DNA of 64,000 nt from Pyrenochaeta sp. MPI-SDFR-AT-0127. Its lineage: Eukaryota; Ascomycota; Dothideomycetes; Pleosporales; Cucurbitariaceae. The notes below the pieces were generated by a model. That model worked only from the letters and a program-made list of their open reading frames with translations, was not told the origin of the DNA and did not search any database. Position numbers and translations under genes: made by a program. The DNA is taken from the NCBI GenBank assembly GCA_020747015.1, contig JAGTJM010000011.1:434001-498000 (forward strand). Direction: 5' to 3'. Shown piece after piece: positions 45,389-55,289 of the stretch (positions are counted from its first letter, which is position 1; every line of letters starts with the position of its first letter).

Positions 45389-46417
45389 TCAGCGCTTCGT
45401 AAAGACAATCCGCCATTCATCCGTCGGAAGTTCACCAGCTTCAAATTCCATCCTCCTTTCGCCTCCTACCATCGCCATGCCCATTTCGCCAATGCTCTGC
45501 CTCAAGCTCGCCATCAGTCTCTTGTCTTCGCGAAACTGGTCATTATGTCTTACGGAGAGCCGCAAAAGTTGTAGGTTTGGCAAATCTAACAACGATAGCA
45601 GTCTTAGGTTGACGACGATGGGATGGTCAGAAGCGCCGCCACGCCATGCATTGGCCCACAATACGATGGAAAGATGTTTCAGGCTCGTTGTTCCCGCTAA
45701 ACCACATCCCAACGCCCGCAATAATTCGGCCGCGTTCCGATCAAATATCACGCTGTTCAAGGGATTCTCATTGGCGTCCATTTCGCCGTGTACATACATG
45801 GTCAGGAGATTCGGCATATTGAGCGTTGCTGCATTTCCCAGCGCTAGTAACTTAGGGCTGATTCGACCGGAATAACGTTTGGCATAAAGTGGTTTCCAAA
45901 CCGCGAGTTGTCGCTCTTTTCTGCCATACGAGCAAGTGATGTAACCCCACGCCGCCTGCCGGTTGAACTGCTCCATGGACTCGTGGAGTATCTGCCTGCT
46001 GACTATAAACCATGGTACTGGTCGCTTAGGTTTAATCTTGGTTCTGGATAATCTGGCAGAAGATTTTTTGTTTTTGGTTGGTATAATAGTCATGGGACTG
46101 GGTGCTTCGAGTAGTTCATAGAAGATCTTGAAGACGTGATAGTCATTGCACATTCCATAGACTTGAGCTGCGCTGTGGGGGTCGCCTTTGGCTGGTAAAG
46201 CCACTTCGAAAGGCGGTTTCGTCCTCCATATTTCATGGTAGATCTGATCACGTAGCTCTCTGGGAAGAGCTAGGAATGAGGCTTTAAGTTTCGCGGGCGG
46301 AGGATACTCGGCTTCCGTGCGGCCAACAGGTTGACCTAGATTCGGCCGGCCATATGCATGACGCGTCCGCTTAGGTGCTGAAGCTACTGTTGACTGCCGA
46401 CAGCGCTTGAGAGGCAT
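45389..46417 (-). CDS. F-box-like protein of the fungal 'LPxELRxxIY' family
   Basis: 342 residues from ATG at 46417; the frame upstream opens only at a TTG. After a basic N-terminus comes 'FLALPRELRDQIYHEIWR', the short F-box-like helix common in large filamentous-fungal families, especially Dothideomycetes. The remaining sequence has 'WFIVSRQILHESMEQF' and a C-terminal Leu-rich part ('LRLLSLLDLPNLQLLRLSV') but no regular repeats. Such proteins may be SCF adaptors, though most are untested. The 3' end is 210 nt from the convergent coiled-coil gene. Confidence 0.75.
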   Translation of the reverse strand: MPLKRCRQSTVASAPKRTRHAYGRPNLGQPVGRTEAEYPPPAKLKASFLALPRELRDQIYHEIWRTKPPFEVALPAKGDPHSAAQVYGMCNDYHVFKIFYELLEAPSPMTIIPTKNKKSSARLSRTKIKPKRPVPWFIVSRQILHESMEQFNRQAAWGYITCSYGRKERQLAVWKPLYAKRYSGRISPKLLALGNAATLNMPNLLTMYVHGEMDANENPLNSVIFDRNAAELLRALGCGLAGTTSLKHLSIVLWANAWRGGASDHPIVVNLRLLSLLDLPNLQLLRLSVRHNDQFREDKRLMASLRQSIGEMGMAMVGGERRMEFEAGELPTDEWRIVFTKR

Positions 46418-47213
46418 TACTTCGTCTTGAGGCAAGCCAATTAGAGGTTCCTGCAACTTGTTTCAAGGTTGCACACACAGCCTTGGTGGTGAAGGTAGGT
46501 TGTAGTGAGTATCGGGGAGAACGGCGCAGACAAATGATTGTAATTAAAGTAAGAACTAGAGTCCAGTCTAGAGGTGTTTTATCGAGATTGATCCGTGTTT
46601 TTCAGAAGAAGTTTGGTAGTGTATATAGCTCATTCCAACGTTCACGATTGGGCGCAAGTGCCGCTACACGTGATAAAAGTGGGGCAGAACGAATTCGACT
46701 TCATCTCACAGCACTTCATACCTCCCCTACTAGGCTTCATCCTGCGGCCGAAACCAGATCGATATTCTGGAGGCTATTGTCAGTTACTTATTCCTCGCCT
46801 TGCACGTACACCTATATTGCGATTGTCCATCCAGCCCACCAGGTTTCGACATATCACGCCTACGCTTCACCGTATTACCCAGCCGTATTCGGACCTTTTG
46901 ACAAATATGTCCGGCTGCTCTCTAGGGTTGTAAGTACTCCGACTGGTAGGACCGAAAGGCAGAGCCTAGAACCAAAGTTCAGACCTAGCGTGCTACGGTA
47001 TTTTCATGTTTCTGCACATCGAGGCTGACCAGCACAAACTGAACATTTCCTGAGAACTATGCCGAGAGTTTTCCAACTTACATCGATATCGAAAAAAGGA
47101 AGGCAGCTAGGTATATCGTCGGAGTTTGAGCTTGTCTAAACATTGCAGTCTAAAGTATCTTACGGTGTGAAAGGATGTAGTACTCAACGTGACCGCGACC
47201 ATGGACTCTGTGC
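46418..47213. other. Intergenic region
   Basis: 796 nt. A 181-codon ORF on the + strand (46483-47028) has no recognised motif and no sign of coding bias; I treat this as non-coding 5' flank of the F-box-like gene and 3' flank of the seven-TM gene. Confidence 0.5.
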
Positions 47214-48468
47214 CTATATCGAGCCTTTGAAACCATGATGCATGATACGCATTTCATCAGAACCATCACTACTCGATCGTAGTGAACCATCTCTATCAAA
47301 CCGTCCGCGATTGTCAATGGTCCCGCTCAAGCTAATTCTTCCTAGCTCAACATCATCCAAGGGATGTGCCTGGATATACTCGGTCATGTCCCAATCGACA
47401 TCGGCATGTGTCCTAGCCTCACTTTTCACCAGTACTTCCGTAGTTTTCATGACGCATTGGCAACCATCTACTCCCTCTATTCGTGCCAATGCCGGATAGT
47501 CCAGCGCAACTGGATTTTGTTGTGATGGTGCTCCAACGCCACATGAAGCTGTTGAGAAGCCACTCATTTTCTTGACCCCTCCATCAAACGTGCTCATTTT
47601 AGATCCCGAGCCATTCTTCAAATTGCTGTCCTTTCGTCCTGTGAAAAGATCCAGTAGTTGATTCAGGATGACAAACTCCATCTTCAACTTGATGCTGTAA
47701 ACAGCGGCTTTGTATGTTACCTGAATGTCATAGTATCCTGCGAATTGAATTGCAATAAGAGAAATGTCGAAGGCGATGATAACAATGTTGATCAAAATGA
47801 GATGCTTCAAGACCTTCCGAGCACTGTGCCCACGTATATTTTCTTCGGGTCCAAGTAGCCTCGTCGTCTTATAGAGATAAATACCGGAGATGATAGTCTC
47901 TTGAAGGAAGAACATAACCATCTGGAATCTCTCGAGGATTTTATATCCACGCAAGTATGGCGCCGGGTTGGAAGAAACAGAACCCCAGACCATGGTGATA
48001 ACAGGAATGTGGCAGATGATGGCATTGGTAATGATCATGATCAGAACCCAAGTCATGCTCTTGTCCGTGTTACGATTCACTAAGTGAAGCCGTGAGTACA
48101 GAACCATGGACTGGCCTGTGATCATTGCTGGCCAACCGGCAACCTGCAGTATATTGTAGACAACTGAAGAAGTAATCCGGCTGAACTTGAAGAAATGTCC
48201 CAAACAGTACGGCATGATGCCCCATGTGGCAACAAGAAGAGACCAAAAGTATAGCCCGCTGCGGCGTTTAAAGGTTGTGAAGATGGCGATTGTGACTTCG
48301 ATAACATTGTATACGCCGATTGTAAGGAAAGCCGTCATTGCGAGGGCGACTTCGTATGAGAGCTCATATTGCCTGTCAAAATAGCGTCAGCGTGCTTTGG
48401 ACCTAGGATGCATCTACAAGATTTGCATACTCTCCCATACCAATGTCGCGGCGGGCCATACTGGTCAT
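47214..48468 (-). CDS. Seven-TM integral membrane protein (resembles fungal DUF7703 family)
   Basis: 398 residues. A small first exon (48468-48431) encodes 'MTSMARRDIGMGE', a 58-nt intron follows, then exon 2 (48372-47214). About seven hydrophobic helices fill the first 260 residues. Family-like stretches are 'MTAFLTIGVYNVIEVTIAIF', 'RRSGLYFWSLLVATWGI' and 'GWPAMITGQSMVLYSRLHLV'. The last 130 residues are a polar cytosolic tail rich in Ser, Asp and Gly. The layout recalls rhodopsin-like or GPCR-like fungal membrane proteins, but no G-protein motif or retinal Lys is evident. The match to DUF7703 is from memory of the pattern. Function is unknown. Confidence 0.72.
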
Positions 48469-50468
48469 AGATGGGATGGATAAGCAATATATCCCGGAGA
48501 AGGTGAAGTTGATTTCAGGGAGATATTTACGCGGAGAAATGTCTCCAAAAGTTAGGATTGCCAACCAGCTCCCAAGCAAAGTCCACCTCAAGAGGGCATC
48601 GATTGAAGCTACCAAATAAGCAAAGCATAAAGGCTGGGGCCTGAAGCACGGCATGTCAGACTCGCTCCAGATATAAATCAGACCAGACCAACGGATGCAG
48701 GTGCCGCAAGGAAACTGGTACATTCGGTGCGACTAGAAGACAATTGGTTACGTCTAGAAAACAAGTGGACATAGCCTCGAAACGTGATACTTAGCTACAG
48801 GATATGAGGCCGTTCATCTGCGGTGCTGGGCGGATCCTTGCGTGTTCTGCAGCTCTCGACTCAGCATGATTTTCCAAAATGATTTCGTTGAGTACCGGTA
48901 TGTGAGCGTATTTCATGATATGGTCTTTGACCCACTACTTCACCATCTAGTGGACAGTTCATCCCTTTATGCCTTGGAGATGCTTCATCTACAACACAAC
49001 CCTCCATTGGCAATGTCAGGCAAGATCAGTTGGAGGGCGCTCCCAAAGCCGGTTGACCTTGAAGTTAAGATGATGGTCACTCGTAATCTGTAAATCGCCC
49101 TCTACGGCAAGTGAAGCGGGCTGCCAGGGTGTGCTGCTGTTTTGCACAGACTTCATAGGACGAACCAGCGGGGAGGGACGCTCCAGCCAATGGAGGATAT
49201 GGTGTTCGATCGGGCCGCCTTTCTTACCGACCATCTAAAAGGAAAGAGACGCGACAGAGTGCGCTTAGGCTTGTAAGGCTCTAAGAGACATTGGCTAGAC
49301 TGATGAGAGTTGGGCATACATTATGACGTTGACCATGCTCGATGTAAAGTGGTGAGGTTGGCGAGCAGAGGAAGATATGTGTGACCAATGTGCAAGCAAA
49401 CATGCGTATCCGTGCACTGTTTTCGGAGCCTTCGGCAACTAGGGCATTTGATCATCTTGAGGGCAATAGTGCTCATCTAATTTATGCAGACTTCGTTCAG
49501 TATTACAAACATACTTCAAATATTTCTGACAAGGGATCCGGCACTGTGACCCAACCTACCCTGACCTTGTCTCAACCCTCCAGATCCGCCCTTCCACTCT
49601 TCTGTCGCATCTTCGTCACATGGGCGGATCACTCAATCTACATTTAAGGTGCTTATATGGACTTCTTCGACGCTTCACTTGTGCTATCGTCCCATATTCC
49701 CAACCCCACACCAGACATCGGACATGCCATGATTCTCAAGCAGCGCGGAGGCAGCATGCTCAGCTTTGGCATCATCTCTGCAGTCCTGTTAGGATAAATC
49801 TATAACTTACATGTGTAGAACATCATATAGGCCGCAGAATTTGACGTCCATGCTGCGTTCTTTTGTGCCGTACATGAAGTTTCGGATGCACACGAATACA
49901 TGTCAACAAGTGGAGGTCGGAGGATCGGGGCGCCATTGCAAGTGCGAAAACAGCCGTGGATTGTGAGGCTGACCTTTCTGGCTGCGTATTTGGTTCAGGA
50001 AAGCTGGAACAATCGCAAAGAAATTGTGATAGATCTGATTACTGGTACTGCCATCTGCTCGCTTGCGCCCGACTCGCTGGGATTCACCATCAAGTCCAGG
50101 ATCTATCAACAATCTTTTTCAGCTTCTGGAAAGATTTGTGCAAGTATATTCACATGTACCTTTGACGAGATATTGCCTTTCTCCGACATGTCAATGATAA
50201 GGCCGCTTGGCAACCCTTCCAATTCGATCAATTTCTGCCATCAAGTCTCGGCGGGCGGGGCATATCTCCAATCGCAATGCAGCGCGTTGACTAACTTCAC
50301 GAAGGATGCGGAGAAAGCGTTCAAAGGGCATAACCGACGATCCGAATATCATGCGATCTTCCGGAATACGGCGACAGCCCGACTGTGTCTCTTTCATGTA
50401 CTTAAAGATCCCCTCGCTGTTGTACAGCGAATTGTCACTCGAATCAACTAATTAGGCGGTACACCAAA
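48469..50468. other. Two-kilobase gene-poor region
   Basis: The largest gap in the window. Short ORFs lie in all frames. The longest (49900-50451, + strand, 183 codons) has no motif and ends 17 nt before the next ATG. No repeat, transposon remnant or RNA gene could be recognised. The right end must carry the promoter of the phosphatase-like gene. Confidence 0.45.
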
Positions 50469-51899
50469 ATGTCTCTCAAGATCATCATTGCCAGTACTAC
50501 TTTGCTTGCGTGGGCCCAGGCCGAGACAATCTTGGGCGTCACAGTCTTTACTCGACACGGCGACCGAACTTCCAAACATTACAAAGGCTACAACTTGACC
50601 AATCTTGGTTTCCAGCAAAACTATAACGTTGGCGCGTCGTATCGCGATATTTATATTTCTTCCGATTCTGACAAACAGATTCACGGGATCTCTGAGAACA
50701 AAGCAGTCAATTCGCAAATTTACGCTTCTGCACCTGATCAAGCAGTCTTATTGAACACGGCGACGGCATTTCTACAAGGACTTTATCCACCACTACAGAA
50801 CCTCGGGTCGGATGGCGGAGTCCAAACACTCAACAATGGGGAGCAAGTAATGACGCCGTTGGAGGGCTACCAGTATCTTGTTCTGCATGGTGAGAACAGT
50901 GACAGCCCCGATACGGTATGGTTGAAGGGAGATGAGGAGTGCCCACCTGCTACCACATCGATAAAGAACTTCAAGAGCAGCGAAATTTTCAAACAGCGTG
51001 AGCAAGAAACAAAGGACTTCTATGCATCATTCTGGGATGCAATGCGGGGTGTTTATGATTACCAGGAATCCAATATGAGCTACGCAAATGCATATGACAT
51101 TTTCGATCTCCTGAACGTAGCGAGGATTCACAACTCGTCGCTCGCCAATGCGACTTCCACTGAAGACCTAGCTCGGCTTCGCACACTTGCTGACAGCGCT
51201 GAGTTCGGGTCGTCCTACGACGCTGAAGACAAGGCACGTTCCATTGGCGGGCAGGCCTTCGCTGGAGGTATCCTCGCGCAGCTCGCGTCCATAGTTTCCT
51301 CAAAGGGGAAGCTCAAATTCTCCCTCCTGGCAGGCAGTTACGATACCTTCCAATCCTTCTTTGGACTCAGCAACCTGACTTCCGTGTCTCCTGACTTCTT
51401 CGGCCTCCCGGAGTATGCGTCGACCATGGCGTTTGAAATCTTCACATCGGAGAATGTCACATCTTTCCCCTCGACATCAGATGACCTTCGTGTCCGATTT
51501 CTATTCCGCAATGGCTCGATTACAGGGGAGAGCCCGCGAGTTTTCCCACTGTTCGGGGGACAGGACACATCGTTGCCGTATGGTGAATTCGTTTCAAAAA
51601 TGCAAAAGTTCGCCATCACCAGTCCAGAGCAATGGTGCGGTATTTGCAAGAGCGAGCTACTCTTCTGCGAGGCATACAGTGCCAGAGATGCTAGCACAGA
51701 GCAGACAGCGGAGCGAAACGGGACCGGTATGTCAAATACTGTTGCCGGAGTCATTGGAGCAATGGTGACGCTGGGTGTCGTCGCAATCATTGGAGCTGTT
51801 GCATTCTTCATGTGGCGTAAAAGGGGCAGAGCTGCTAGCCCAGTACCCGTGAGCAACAAAATGAGTGCTCGTAGTGGAAGCGAAAGCGACAGTGTGTAG
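50469..51899 (+). CDS. Membrane-anchored histidine (acid) phosphatase-like protein with altered catalytic site
   Basis: Single exon, 476 residues. Signal peptide 1-18 ('LKIIIASTTLLAWAQA'), then the phosphate-binding motif 'FTRHGDRT' with His30 as the nucleophile of the histidine-phosphatase family. Multiple NxS/T sequons fit a secreted or cell-surface domain. A TM helix at about 425-446 is followed by a basic 'WRKRGR' stop-transfer and a Ser-rich cytosolic tail. The family's second catalytic motif (His-Asp or His-Glu) would be expected around 'SLLAGSYDTFQSFFG' near 290. Here the His is absent and only Asp remains, so classical acid phosphatase activity is uncertain. It ends 120 nt from a convergent gene. 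Confidence 0.85.
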   Translation: MSLKIIIASTTLLAWAQAETILGVTVFTRHGDRTSKHYKGYNLTNLGFQQNYNVGASYRDIYISSDSDKQIHGISENKAVNSQIYASAPDQAVLLNTATAFLQGLYPPLQNLGSDGGVQTLNNGEQVMTPLEGYQYLVLHGENSDSPDTVWLKGDEECPPATTSIKNFKSSEIFKQREQETKDFYASFWDAMRGVYDYQESNMSYANAYDIFDLLNVARIHNSSLANATSTEDLARLRTLADSAEFGSSYDAEDKARSIGGQAFAGGILAQLASIVSSKGKLKFSLLAGSYDTFQSFFGLSNLTSVSPDFFGLPEYASTMAFEIFTSENVTSFPSTSDDLRVRFLFRNGSITGESPRVFPLFGGQDTSLPYGEFVSKMQKFAITSPEQWCGICKSELLFCEAYSARDASTEQTAERNGTGMSNTVAGVIGAMVTLGVVAIIGAVAFFMWRKRGRAASPVPVSNKMSARSGSESDSV

Positions 51900-52019
51900 A
51901 TGTGGACCTTTGCAACGGACTCGGTATTCGTCGTATGGAGTTTGCACTCTATTCCCTCCACACCGAGACGGACAGAAGATGTAACAATCACTCTAAAAGT
52001 CTTTTTGACATACTACAAT

Positions 52020-53192
52020 TCACCGAGAACCAGCGATGTAATGATATACATGTAAATACACGGTCTCCTCCCCAACCTCAACATCACCTGGCAGGTGGTA
52101 TGTGATGGTTGTTGTTTCTTCAAATGCCGCTTTGGTCATAAGTCCAAAGAATACTTCCTCACTGGAGTGCCTCATTTTCATAGCGATCGCTACTATTACT
52201 TTTGGAGAGACCTGAGCCAGACGAGCTAGGGTCCTGACTAATGCTGGACTACAGGCGTGTCAGTGCTTTGCTATTTCAAGATGTGTAATGAGAATAGGAG
52301 TCCACACCTGCTGTCTGAATTGTATGTACAATCCGCTGCGAGCACAAGGTCGAGTGGTGATGATGAAGATAGGAGATTTGATGGTAGCTCCTGGTCCCAA
52401 TCTAGCTCTTGAAATCTGAGTGATGAGGCCTTCGCTGTCTTCACTTGCTTGACATTGTGCTCGACAATTTCTTGGGCTTCTGCAAGATCGGTAAGAAGCA
52501 CATTCGCGCCCCCCACAACCTGCGCCAACGTGATACCTACCATGCCGCATCCAGTACCAAGCTCCAAGATTTGAAGTTGTGTGCGAGATTGAGATGGTAA
52601 AATGGCTCTCGACAGGGCGCTACTGTCATCTAACATGTCTATAAGGTGACAAGAAAGCGTGATGCCAGCATCCCTGCCGAATTAGCGACCCATGGTATAT
52701 AGAAAGAGGTGTGATTTACCATAGATGTCGGGCTATGCTCTCTCCTGTCTCTTCCCAGATGTGCACCTTCGGTCCCCGGGGCAACATGAAGCGTCTTTCG
52801 ATTAGTCTGATAGCCTCTACCGGTGCGCCAAAGTCTGCACTCCATGCAGAGACTATTCCTCGAGAGCCCTCATTAGCTAGTTTGCTATAGTCATCATATA
52901 AGGACTTTGGCTCCACTCCTATTCTCACGCGCAATGGTGATTTTGCTCGAGATTTTGGTAGGGGAAATGTGACAGGCAGACTGCGCATTCCGCCAGTCCA
53001 TTGTACTGTTCTCCATACTAGAATGTGTTCAGAAGGTTGAGATGAGAGCAACTCGGCTGATAATTGAATGTCATACGGGAGAAAAGAATCTCCCAAATCG
53101 GATGTGATTGTAATCAAGCAGCAAACTTCGCTTTTCGATGTATTCTTTTCGGTAGTGACTCGAGGAGTCTTGAGAAAGCGAACATATCGCAT
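52020..53192 (-). CDS. Seven-beta-strand protein methyltransferase (Methyltransf_16/METTL21-like)
   Basis: Minus-strand exons 53192-52720, 52673-52308 and 52248-52020; 355 residues. The SAM-binding motif is 'LQILELGTGCGMVGITLAQV', followed by 'VLLTDLAEAQEIVEHNVKQV' and the post-motif 'LVLAADCTYNSDSSPALVRT', in which the last intron is removed. This fits METTL21-type lysine methyltransferases acting on translation factors or chaperones. An open N-terminal extension starts from an ATG at 53390 (66 more residues, 421 in total), but 'MRYVRFLKTPRV' at 53192 looks like the natural beginning of the conserved domain. The target protein is not known. Confidence 0.83.
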
Positions 53193-53526
53193 TGGTGCAT
53201 GGGTTGGGAAGTTTTGGGGGAATGGACACAGAAACGGGTTTTCCAAAAGCAGTGGATGAATGTGGGGGCTCAAAGAGGCTGGTTCGCTGTTCTCGGCAAC
53301 ACTGCTGTGGGGTGAACCAAGCACGGGCTGCGGGAACCGTTTCAACACCAAGGCTACGAGCCGCACCTTAGCACCCAACAGTACCGTCATACCTCACCTT
53401 ATCGTTCAAGAAGACTTCTGCTCCATGAACTCGTGATATCAATGCGCTGTCGCACCGCAGCGCGCACACGCTGCAACACCTGGACTTCTTCACCAGCCTC
53501 CTCGCTATCGAGCAAGCACCGTCGTC
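53193..53526. other. Divergent promoter region (or N-terminal extension of the methyltransferase)
   Basis: 334 nt between the preferred methyltransferase start and the next + strand gene. If the upstream ATG at 53390 is used, 53193-53390 is coding and only 136 nt remain as promoter. Confidence 0.45.
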
Positions 53527-54975
53527 ATGACCTTCTATCGTCCCGGCGACCCACGCTGGAATCGCACTATTCAGCATATTACAGAGAACTTTGAGCATGC
53601 GAACGAGTCTGCGCAAGAAAACATCTACGGTTTTACTCAGCGCTACATCAATCCCTGCTTCTCATCGATTACCCAATGTGTCAACGCTTGCACGGCGCCT
53701 TGCTTCCCAGCGCACAACGACCGGCGGCGCCACCACGGGCGATCGCGAGGCAGACCTGAAACGAGTTTTGATTTCTATGATGACTGGGAAGACGACGAGA
53801 ATGACGGGTTGCTTGGGTGGGGAAGCGACAATTTAGACAGATTCTTGGGCGGTGCCAGTAACTATGGCACGACAACGCAGCCTGGGAGGCAGAGGGCAAT
53901 GAGCTATGGACAGCGTAATCGCGACCCTAGATATGACACGTCAAGACGGAAGAGCACTACATTGCCGCGGGATGGCGGTCCAGATCCGACCATCATTCCG
54001 AGTTCGTCATACTTTGGGTTCCTAGGAAGGCTGCCATTCAATGTTGGAGGCAAAGGATTGCGATATAAGCCCTCAGCAGCTGACCTGACAGAGCATCCTG
54101 GCACGACGCGGAGAATTGTTGAGGAGGAACAGCCTCTAATTGAGGACAGCGATGAGGATGCGGAGACCAGGAGTGAAAACAAAGGACATCGCAGGCAGAG
54201 GAGCGATACACATACGTCCGGACACACTACAGATTCGTTAAGCTCAAGAGGCGATATATTCCCTAGTGAAGATGAGCTCGAGGATGCGGTGCCACTGGAC
54301 GACGAATTCACCATTGCACTTGAGCGGCGCTCAACCGGGCAATGGAACGACGACAGCATCAGCAGCAGCAAAGTGCGGTCGGGTAAGAACAAGAGGCCAT
54401 CTGGGTCACGGGTGTCGTCACGAACAGCCTCATCAAGGAATACACGTGCTTCTTCGGGGAGACGAAGCAACGATGACGGGACGCTGCAGCGCTCGACATC
54501 AGGGATAATTGAAGAAATCCCAACCCTGGATGAGCTTCAGAAAGAAGAAGAACGCTTACGGCTAGAAGAGGAGATGGATGTACAACGAAAGAGACAGGAG
54601 GCGCAACAGCTCGCCATGAAACGAGGTCTAGCCCCAGAGCAACAGCCCAAGACACCGTCTACGAAGTCTACTACACCACGTTCACCCTCGCCTCAACCCC
54701 CTTCACAAATGACGACTGTCCAATCAACAGTATCTCCCCTGGTGCGATCGCCCGCCAGTGAAATAGCACCACCTTTTGATGCAATACCGTTCCCAGGCTT
54801 TGTCGACGCACAAACAATGCCAGACAGCAGCTCGTTCCATGTCGATGAGTCGGACTATTCCAGTATGGCGCCGACACCGAACCGGCCACTGTCATTGAAA
54901 GACCAACCTAGAGATATTCCGCAAGACGATGGCGACTTTGTTCCGGCTCGGTTACCGCACTTTGGATCTGGATGA
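53527..54975 (+). CDS. Conserved disordered fungal protein, unknown function
   Basis: Single exon, 482 residues. The first 65 residues look folded or amphipathic and contain Cys ('FTQRYINPCFSSITQCVNACTAPC'), a possible palmitoylation or membrane-association patch. A 'FDFYDDWEDDENDGLLGWG' block and 'YFGFLGRLPFNVGGKGLRYKPSAADL' block look conserved. The remainder is low-complexity: acidic, Ser-rich, a charged helix ('ELQKEEERLRLEEEMDVQRK') and a Pro/Ser-rich C-terminus. I do not recognise the family. A membrane-associated scaffold is possible, but this is only an inference from the Cys cluster and disorder. Confidence 0.7.
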   Translation: MTFYRPGDPRWNRTIQHITENFEHANESAQENIYGFTQRYINPCFSSITQCVNACTAPCFPAHNDRRRHHGRSRGRPETSFDFYDDWEDDENDGLLGWGSDNLDRFLGGASNYGTTTQPGRQRAMSYGQRNRDPRYDTSRRKSTTLPRDGGPDPTIIPSSSYFGFLGRLPFNVGGKGLRYKPSAADLTEHPGTTRRIVEEEQPLIEDSDEDAETRSENKGHRRQRSDTHTSGHTTDSLSSRGDIFPSEDELEDAVPLDDEFTIALERRSTGQWNDDSISSSKVRSGKNKRPSGSRVSSRTASSRNTRASSGRRSNDDGTLQRSTSGIIEEIPTLDELQKEEERLRLEEEMDVQRKRQEAQQLAMKRGLAPEQQPKTPSTKSTTPRSPSPQPPSQMTTVQSTVSPLVRSPASEIAPPFDAIPFPGFVDAQTMPDSSSFHVDESDYSSMAPTPNRPLSLKDQPRDIPQDDGDFVPARLPHFGSG

Positions 54976-55289
54976 AAGAGCTCCCAGGAAGCTAATCTTT
55001 GCAGAAGGCGAAGAGTGGATGACTCGTAATGATTATGTACCTATTGAGGGGTGGTGGTATGGTTGTTTGACGAAGACGTTTTCTCTGTGACGTGCTACGT
55101 TACTCGTTGAGAATTGTGGTGTTATATGTTAGGTTGATCACGACGGCATGGGCGGGCGATGCACGAAACAATGTCTTTCGTCAAGGGTGTGCCATTAGAT
55201 ATATTTCTCTAAAGGGCTAGGAAGGGCTCGATGGCCACGCGATATTATGAAGAGTGAATTAATGATGATCTTAATCTCCTTTGTTACTA
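54976..55289. other. Intergenic region, convergent 3' ends
   Basis: 314 nt between two convergent genes; presumably both 3' UTRs. Nothing else is seen. Confidence 0.55.

Noticed and set aside
46483..47028. 181-codon ORF on the + strand
   Set aside because: No domain or conserved-looking block; lies in the 5' flank of the F-box-like gene.
49900..50451. 183-codon ORF ending 17 nt before the phosphatase-like gene
   Set aside because: No recognisable features, and its position overlaps the expected promoter of the next gene.
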